Positions 56,244 to 64,000 of a DNA stretch of 64,000 nucleotides are shown in pieces. The position numbers and the translations under genes were made by a program. The notes under the pieces were generated by a model that saw nothing but the letters and a program-made list of their open reading frames with translations, was not told where the DNA came from and made no database searches. The stretch is from assembly GCA_016584305.1 (NCBI GenBank), contig JACEEZ010018148.1, forward strand, positions 506,183-570,182, in the 5' to 3' direction. Position 1 is the stretch's first letter. Every line of letters starts with the position of its first letter. This stretch comes from Chionoecetes opilio (taxonomy: Eukaryota; Arthropoda; Malacostraca; Decapoda; Majidae).

Positions 56244-56428
56244 CTATACATATATATATATATATATATAATATATATATATACATATATAATATACGTA
56301 TATTATATATTTATATATACAGAATGTATATGCATTATTTATATATTTATTGTATATAATATATATTTATAATATAATATATATATAATATATATATATA
56401 TATTATATATATATATATATCTATATAG

Positions 56429-56479
<51 letters not shown>

Positions 56480-56633
56480 ATATAAATATATAAGTAAATA
56501 AATAAATAGATAAATAAATATGATACATATATATAACTTGAAATATATCCTCTCTCTCTCTCTCGGTCTCTCTCCTCTCTCCTATCTCATCCATCTCTCT
56601 CTCCGAAATCGTCGTCTCTCTCTCTCCTCTCTC

Positions 56634-56670
<37 letters not shown>
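56185..56670. repeat. (TA)n-rich tract with (TC)n
   Basis: Low-complexity TA 56185-56490, TC 56550-56640, then TA. Confidence 0.92.
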
Positions 56671-56671
<1 letters not shown>

Positions 56672-56673
<2 letters not shown>

Positions 56674-57249
56674 CTTGGCCGCAAAGCCTCCCTCGGATGA
56701 CTTTTTGTGCTAGCTCCTGCGGAGGGCTATGGGTGGGCGTTCGGCCCACCAAACACAGACTCTCCCCCCCCAGAAGGGCCCTTCTAGCCTTCCTGAAATC
56801 ATGGCTGTAGAAATGTATTATTAACGCTAACTCACTCAGTACCCTCCCACACACCCATTTCACTCACCCATTACCCATCACCCCCCACCTATTCCCTCAC
56901 CATCACCCATACCCCCCACCCATTCACTCACCCATCAACCCCACACCCATTACCCATCACCCCACCGCATTACTCACCGCCTTACCCATCACCCCCACCC
57001 ATTCACTCACCCATTACCCATCACCTACATCAAGGTTTTCCTCAATTCTCGCAACCCACATTTTTTTCCCACAATTCTCGCTAATCTGCTGCTAAAAAAA
57101 AGAAAAGAAAAAAAGTGATCGGATCATCTCATAAGTGGGCTTATAATGTGGCCCTGGTCGGCTGGTTTCCAAAACTGTCCCCATATGATGGATTGGCCAC
57201 GGGGGGGCGGCTACCTCTCGCGGACATACACACAGACACACTTTCGCTT
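56672..57249 (-). repeat. Inverted copy of the 48-50 kb composite unit
   Basis: Complement of the full last unit: TGGCCGCAAAGCC, GCTAGCTCCTGCGGAGGGCT, GGGCGTTCGGCCCACC, CATTACCCATCACC repeats, CAATTCTCGCAACCCAC, GTGATCGGATCATCTCATAA, ending ACACACTTTCGCTTAT. Confidence 0.85.
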
Positions 57250-57255
57250 ATATTA

Positions 57256-57400
57256 ATATATATATATATATATAGTATATATATATATATATATCTTATA
57301 TATATATATATATATATATATAGATATAATATATATATATATATATAGTCTAGATAGATTGATAGACATATAGATAGATAGATAGATAGATAGATAGTGT
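57256..57400. repeat. (TA)n and (GATA)n
   Basis: TA-rich, then AGATAGAT repeats at 57370-57398. Confidence 0.92.
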
Positions 57401-57699
57401 CAGGGGCGAGGTGGCTATCAATTAATATTATCAATCCTCAGAAAAGTGGGGAAGAAAAGGCAAGAAGTATGATTACCCCGAATATATTTCCTCCATAATA
57501 AACACATAATTGGCAAGCAGCCAAGTAACAGGAACCAAACAACTAACTGCAACAATAACAATATCAGAGCAGCGGTATGGCAACCCCTACTATAATATTA
57601 TTGATAGTACTATAGCTACTACTATGATTATACACCTGGTATATATGAACATGGAAGTGTATATAAATATGTAGAATTAGTATTATTTCAATAATCTTA

Positions 57700-57772
57700 A
57701 TATTCTCTCTCTCTCCTCTCTCGCTTTCTTCTTCTCTCTCCTCTTCCTCTCCTCTCTTCATCTCATCTCCTC

Positions 57773-57827
<55 letters not shown>

Positions 57828-57844
57828 CGCTCGCTCTCTCTCTT

Positions 57845-57875
<31 letters not shown>

Positions 57876-57876
57876 G
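57700..57876. repeat. Imperfect (TC)n
   Basis: TC-rich low complexity. Confidence 0.95.
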
Positions 57877-59061
57877 TTCGGGAGTGAAAAAAAGAAATAT
57901 TTCCTTGCATATCTAAAGTACATTGATGACATAAAAAAACATAAGGCCTTGTAGCTACTCGTAAGCACTACGATTCAAAGTCAAGAGGCAATCGCACCTA
58001 AAAGTATATCTCGACTGTTGCAATAGAGTCGGGATGCAATTGCGGACCAGTTAATATTGTGACAATTTTTTTTTTTATATTATGTATTCAGAGGTTATTT
58101 TTTAATACTTGATATATTGCCATATGTCTTACTATTCATGCCTCTTTTTATTATTTTTCTATTTCTCTAAATGCATTGCAACTCCTGCTTCCTCTATGTA
58201 TGGTGATTTATGCATGATGATGCTCTATGTATGATGATTTTAGATGATATTGATGTCCTAGTTATTTTAGCCTTATTGCATTTTGCTATTTGCTCATCTA
58301 CTGATACAGTATGTACCATATATATATATACTAATGATACAATTACTACTCTAAGATGGCCAGCAAGTGTCCCGTTCAGTGGAAGTGACGTCAAACAAAG
58401 CTGGTTTTTTAACATTATTAACAGTATCCGACTGGGTGATGAAAAACTGACGCCGACTGTTGTTGTATAATGTAACGGTACCCACACACAATTATATTAA
58501 GACGAGGCAAACGTCTACTTTTTCCCTCTGCAATCATAAGACAAGATAATCTGAACACATCACATAGCCAGTGTTGGAATGATACGAAAATCTTACTCAT
58601 GTGAATATTACTCCATGCATATACACAGCGCACAGCATAAATACACATCGTATCATTTTTAGACTGTGTCAACCAAATATCGCTACTATTATGCGCATGT
58701 GTTCTCATTGCTCGTTGTCTTCCTTCTGCGTCGCCGTCAGGAGACACAAAGAAGGCTCAAGAGAAGGAAAAGGCCCTAATAGATTCTGGTGGAACATATG
58801 TCTCTGTAACATTTCTAGACAATCGGTTTATATTATCACTTTAGTAGTTTAGTCGGTTAGTGACGAGGCTGCAATTCAGTAGTGAGACTTACTCCAATAT
58901 TATTCGGACATGAACATTTCAATTTTTTTTAGAAATACACATTAATTTCACGTGATAAATGAAAAGCAGGCGTTTATTTAGGGCTACTGCTTGATTTTGA
59001 TGCTTTTCTAGAAACTATAAATGTACCGTTAAGATCATGACGCCTGAGTTGATGTAAAAGA
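57877..59061. other. No gene seen
   Basis: AT-rich; short frames without domain support. Confidence 0.5.
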
Positions 59062-61935
59062 AAACAGTCATAACAGAGCCTCGTCAAAAGGTAAGCAACT
59101 GGTAGGTACGTAATGTGTCCCTACCACTTGCTTACTTCTTAATGAGACTCTGCTGTGACTGTTTTCCTGGTTTAGAAGCCTCCGCACTCAACCATCACCT
59201 CAGGTCTTTCTATTTTTCGCGACCCGGGAAAAATATAGCACCGGAAATATCAATTTCGCCCAAAAAAACTCGTTTTTTTTTCATCGGCGTATCTTCTCTT
59301 TGTGGGCTGTACATATTCGGTTATGTAGTTTTAAAAATACCTTTTATTGATTCCTTTTGGTTTCCCAAAATAAGTAGTGCTACACATGGTTAAAGTGTAC
59401 GGAGCCAAAAATACTCTTGAGTCTGTACCAACATCCCCAAACCCTTTTGCTTTGATTTTCTTTTTACTCCACCATAAACAATTGCATAACCACGGTGACT
59501 TCCCATCCTTGCCTCATGGTACCTGCATGGTATGTCGTCTACCGATATTTTGTCCCTACAAAAATCGGGAGAACTCGCCGCTAATGGTTGGGTTGGGTAT
59601 CCGGTTTTTTCGCCACATGCCTTTTCCCCACACCATAGAGTCTTTTCGCCCACGGGTCATTTCGCCCACACTAGGGAGTCTATATAGAGCTAGGAGGTTG
59701 GGTTTATATTTTTTTAGTTGTCGGAACCCCCAACCCCCCGCTAGGAGGTTAGTTTAGATTTGTTTGGGTTATTTGGTAGTTAGGTTAGCTTGGGTTAGTT
59801 TTGGGTTTAGATTGGTTTTGTTGGATAGGTTAGTTTTGGTTGGTTTGGTTGTTGGGTTTTGGTTAGGATGGTTTTAGTTTTGGGTTTGATTAGAGTTGGT
59901 TGGATAGGTTTTTTGGGGTTGGTTAGGTTAGATTAATTGGGTTTAGGATAGGTTAATTGGTTTAGGTTGGGTTTAGTTTGGGTTAAATTTTGGGTTAGGT
60001 TGCATATCGGTGGGTCACCCCGCTAGGTGGGTTAAATTTTGTTGGTTGGTTTATTTGGTTAGGAAATTTCGTCATTTCGCCCCAAGACATTTCGCCCCAC
60101 ATGTAAGTAAAATTCCCCCACAAAAAGAGTCAATTCGCCCACTCTAAAGTCAATTCGCCCACACGACCCTTCACGGACATGAAAACTTATCCCCCTCGGC
60201 AAAATTAAAGAACACCAAAACCTTGGGCGAAATGACGGTAAATTTCAGTGTTTGCCCCTCTCCCATTCCCCCCAAACAATTTTGGGGGCCCGGGGGAAAT
60301 GGGGGGTTTTGGGTGGGGAAAAAATTTGCGTCGGAAACACAAATTTAAAGAGGTGTAGGGGGGTAAATTTTCCCTAGTTAGGGTAATTTCCTTATATCTA
60401 AGAAAATTCCCAACCAAAAAAAACCTAACCTAACCAAAAATTAAAACCTACCCTAGCGGGGGGTTTGCCCCACCGATAACCAAACCCCCCAAATCTAACC
60501 AAACCTCCAAACTACCACCTAACCCAACCAAAAACAATCTAACCTAACCTACCAAATCTAATAGGTTGATGGGTTTAGTTTTAGTTGGTTGGTTAGTTTA
60601 GGTTAGATTTGGTTTGGTTATTATGGGTGGGTCCCCCCCCCTGCTAGGTGTAATTTTGGGTTAGTTGGGTTTATTTTGGTTAGGAAATTTTTCTCTAGAT
60701 ATAAGGAAATTCCCCTAAAATCGGGAAAATTTTCCCCCCCCCTACACAACTTTTTAAATATTTTTTTTCCCGCCATAATTTTTCCCCCCCCGAAACCCCG
60801 CTTCCCCACGGGCCCCCAAACTTGTTTGGGGGAAGTGGGGGAAATATGGGCAAAAACTAGAAAATTTTTCCCTCATTTTGCCCCAAAGGGTTTCGGTGGT
60901 TCATTCCATTTTTGCCAGGGAAATTATTACATGATCCGGCATGGATCGGGGGGGCGAATTGCTTTAGAGTGGGGGGAATTGATCTTTTTGGGGGAAATTT
61001 ACTTTAAAGTGACAAAAATTTTTGTGGGCGAAAAGACAAAAATTTCCAACCAAATAAACCCAACTAACCAAAAATTTAACCTACCCTACGGGGGCTTGAC
61101 CCACCGATATGCAAAACCCAACCAAAACTAACCAAAGCAAACCTAACCTAACCAAATCTAAACCCATCCTAACCAACTCTAATTAAACCAAACCTAACCA
61201 AAACTAACCTAAACTACCCAAAACTAACCCACCCCAACCAACCTAAAATCTAACCCAACCTCCTGGGGGGTTGGGGGGTTCTCGACACACTAAACAATAT
61301 AACCTAACCTCCCAGCTCCCAAGACTCCAACTGGGGCAAAGCCTGTGGCGAAATTACTCTTATGGTGTGGGGAAAAAGGCATGTGGGCGAAATGACCGGA
61401 TCCCAACCTAACCTTACTTCGGGAGTTCTCCCGATTTGTTAGGGAAAAATATCGGTAGACGACATCCATCAGGGACCATGAGGGAAGGATGGTAATTTCA
61501 CGGGGTTATGCAATTGTTTATGGATGGAGTAATAAAAATAAAACAAAACAAAATTGGGGAGTTTGGTTACGACTCAAAAGTATTTTTGGCTCTCAAGTAA
61601 CACTTAACCGATGTGCACTATTATTTTGAGGGAAAACAAAAAAAGGGAAATCAATTTAAAAAGGTTTTTTAAAACTATCATAACCCTGAATAGTCAGCCT
61701 ACAAGAAAAAGCAGACGTGAAAAAAAATAGAGTGTTTTTGGGGGAAATTGATATTCCAGGGGCTATATTTGTGCTCGTGCAACATAGAGAAACCTGAGGT
61801 GATGGTTTATGTGCGAAGGCTTCAAAACCCGGAAAACAGTCACAGCAAGTCTCATTAAAAAGGAAAAAAGTGGTAGGGACACATTACGTACCTACCAGTT
61901 GCTTTTCCCTTTTGACGAGGCTCTTTATGCTCGTT
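59062..61935. repeat. ~2.9-kb palindrome with telomere-like GGTTAG/CCTAAC blocks
   Basis: The outer arms match in inverse order: CTACCACTTGCTTAC / GTGGTAGGGACACATTACG, AATATCAATTTCGCCC / GGGGGAAATTGATATTCC, AAAATACTCTTGAG / CTCAAAAGTATTTTTGG, TGTCGTCTACCGATATT / AATATCGGTAGACGACAT. GGTTAG-rich blocks lie at 59740-60010 and 60560-60690, CCTAAC-rich ones at 60415-60560 and 61050-61320. Tips are small palindromes of their own. Homopolymer noise blurs the arms. TTTCGCCCAC recurs many times. Confidence 0.8.
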
Positions 61936-63277
61936 TTCTTTTGGGTTTTGAAGCCTCTGCACTCACCATTACTCGGTCTTCTCTTAGTGTTTTTCACGGG
62001 AAAAGGCCTAATATAGCACCTGGGTATCAATTTCGCGCAAATAATCAAATTCTTCCATCGCCGGTTTTTCCCTCGTAGGTCCACCCGCGGCGACCCCGCC
62101 TTACCCCCAAAAGCACCGATGTAAAAAAACCCTGACGTAGTTAGTCGGGGCCCTTAGCAATGATCTCCGGTTTTTGCCCGGGCCCCTGTTGGGGGTGTAA
62201 AAAGCTCCTCGTTTGATGAAGTGATAATTTTTTTGTGGTTTTTGGGTATCCTTTTCCTTGTTTTCTTTTTTTTGGTGGTCTTGTAAAATTTCTAGCTCAC
62301 GTCTATATGAGACTAGTTGGAATATTGTTTATTTATTAATGAATATCGATGCACTGACGTTTTGTTCATATGAACTTAAATTGAAATGGTAAAGTTTTCA
62401 TCAAGTGCAAGTTCGGTTTCGGCAATGTTTACATTTTGATTCTCTCTGAAACATACTATACTATAAAATGTGAATAATGTATTTCTATTTTCTATTGCCT
62501 GGTCGATTCTGAAAAAAATTCACCTTGAATCAGACCTATGTTAAATCGTTTTGTGAGAGTGGCTGAAAAAACGAGGCATCTGCATGAGGGAAGAGGGAAT
62601 CCGTGGTGGTGATGCGCATAGTGGCCCTCGTAATGCCAGTATTCCGCCGTGTGTGTGTGGTTTTAACAATTCAACACCGGAATGCGTGTTCATGAATACC
62701 TCAAATGGTAAGGAAAACATCAACTTTTTATAAATATACTTTGCTGTAGGAAGCTATACCTATTTCATATTACTTTTAGAACCTGTCGATGTCATTCCAA
62801 ATTGAGCAAGTCTATCAAAAGTGTTTTCGTTTTCTTTGGTATGCCTCGCCGCTGTAGAAATAGGATACTATTATATTTATGAGACGTTTTCAAACCGACA
62901 TAATAGTTGAAGAGACAAGATGCACATTTGACTGTTACTACTTATTTCACTGAGATGCTATATGTTATACGTACGGTAGTGTAAAGCATGTACTCTACTA
63001 TGATTACGAGACGACAGCAATGCCCATAATCTCTAAAATAGATGGTACATAGAGTCGATCTCGTCTTAACTACATGTACTGGCAAAATACTGGTCTTTTA
63101 ATTAATTAAGGCTATAGGGTCCCTTTGAACGTAGCTATGAAGATGACATGCTAATGCGGAGCGTGTCTGGCGGAGGAGAATCACGTATCCTCCTTTCTGG
63201 ACTGACTCTGTGCTCTTTACTAACTAGTCTCGACTCTCGAGGAATTTGATCAACCAGGCATCTTATATGTAGTACAC
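61936..63277. other. No gene seen
   Basis: Some homopolymer noise to about 62300, then ordinary AT-rich DNA; no supported frame. Confidence 0.5.
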
Positions 63278-63346
63278 ATAAGAACATAAGAAAATAAGGA
63301 AGCTACTATAGGCCGTGCACAGGAGAACTACACGTGGAAGTTCACA
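63278..63346 (-). mobile_element. CR1-like LINE tail A, copy 7
   Basis: ACATAAGAACATAAGAAAAT, AAGGAAGCTACTATAGGCC and ACTACACGTGGAAGTTC on the complement of tail A. Confidence 0.7.
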
Positions 63347-63348
63347 TA

Positions 63349-63350
63349 CA

Positions 63351-63409
<59 letters not shown>
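63349..63409. repeat. (CA)n microsatellite
   Basis: CA array adjoining the LINE tail. Confidence 0.95.
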
Positions 63410-63410
<1 letters not shown>

Positions 63411-63509
63411 ATTGATAAGTAGAATTTTTTTTTAATATGAATACGGAGACAGGACCACATGAGTATAGCTCAAGCCCTGTATGTTACAATCAAATGTAAA
63501 TGCAACGAC

Positions 63510-63526
63510 GACACACACACACACAC

Positions 63527-63587
<61 letters not shown>
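63510..63587. repeat. (CA)n microsatellite
   Basis: CA array with one ACAACA slip. Confidence 0.95.
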
Positions 63588-63959
63588 TTAACTAATTTTT
63601 CTTTTCTTAATAGTAAAACGGAACGTCAAAATATATGATTTAGTCTGCCAAACACACTGAAGGCAGAATAGTCAATACAGAAAATCCAATCTTTAGGATA
63701 ACTATGTTACTCAACCTGGCATAACCTGGCACCTGGGGAAACCTGGGGAAGGTAAATGTGGTGAACCGTAACCCGGATGTCACACTATAACATGTGCTTT
63801 TTTTTTTTTATAGCACAGTGTCCCGGGGTAACGGGTTCTCACCCACCACAGCTGGCTCAAGGGCTAATGCGACGGAGATGAGCACTGAAGGCACGCGCAG
63901 CATACCGTATGCCCCCAATGTTACCTTTGTCACTCATGAAAAATGAATCCATGATGACG

Positions 63960-63960
63960 G

Positions 63961-64000
<40 letters not shown>
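63960..64000. repeat. (TC)n running off the window end
   Basis: TC array cut by the window edge. Confidence 0.95.

Overview
The window looks like animal nuclear DNA, most likely arthropod and probably a decapod crustacean. That guess rests on AT-rich sequence packed with di-, tri- and tetranucleotide repeats, spliced genes with GT-AG introns, CR1-like, RTE-like and Penelope-like retroelements, many fold-back elements, and degenerate GGTTAG/CCTAAC blocks that resemble the arthropod telomere unit. Nothing bacterial is visible. The species cannot be fixed from sequence alone.

One host gene can be read end to end: an SLC46-type (proton-coupled folate transporter family) membrane transporter on the minus strand. 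Seven exons run from 23635 down to 14354. All six junctions have GT/AG sites and matching phases; the reading frame closes (565 codons) once one base is restored in a T-run of exon 3. A TATA-like box lies about 250 bases upstream of the start. Its introns are full of insertions: a Penelope-like fragment with inverted terminal units, a 175-bp-arm palindrome and two tandem tRNA-derived SINEs in intron 2; a hAT-type MITE with a perfect 8-bp duplication, a PIF/Harbinger-like MITE with a MADF remnant and a 32-bp minisatellite in intron 5. A second host locus may be represented by one terminal exon at 56042-56158 (minus).

The most unusual block is 27.5-36.7 kb. On the minus strand it encodes a very large, mostly uncharacterised multidomain protein. 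It starts with two Cys/His modules, continues through long conserved blocks, and ends with a FEN1/XPG-like nuclease domain and a Cys-rich CXC-like tail. It has an intron. It is cut by an RTE retrotransposon (28395-29580) and by a 1.46-kb near-perfect palindrome (30066-31527). A related N-terminal exon lies just upstream (36063-36706). Diverged inverted copies of one sequence flank the coding region, which suggests a large, poorly described mobile element.

Other regions: a CR1-like LINE at 1-3241; a hAT-like DNA transposon of 1977 bp (7515-9491) with 14-bp inverted ends and an 8-bp target duplication; SINE clusters at 25.7-27.1 kb; a ~400-bp repeat array at 48.3-50.1 kb with an inverted relative at 56.7-57.25 kb; two piggyBac-like MITEs around a fold-back element at 50.7-53.1 kb; a THAP-domain transposon remnant at 53.7-55.5 kb; and a ~2.9-kb palindrome built partly of telomere-like repeats at 59.1-61.9 kb.

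Sequence quality is uneven. Long stretches (about 1-2200, 37.1-42.5, 43.9-47.7 and 59.2-62.3 kb) carry inflated homopolymers, and 40.14-42.48 kb is almost nothing but homopolymer runs. Several frameshifts inside otherwise clean coding sequence also sit at homopolymers, so many apparent breaks may be consensus errors.
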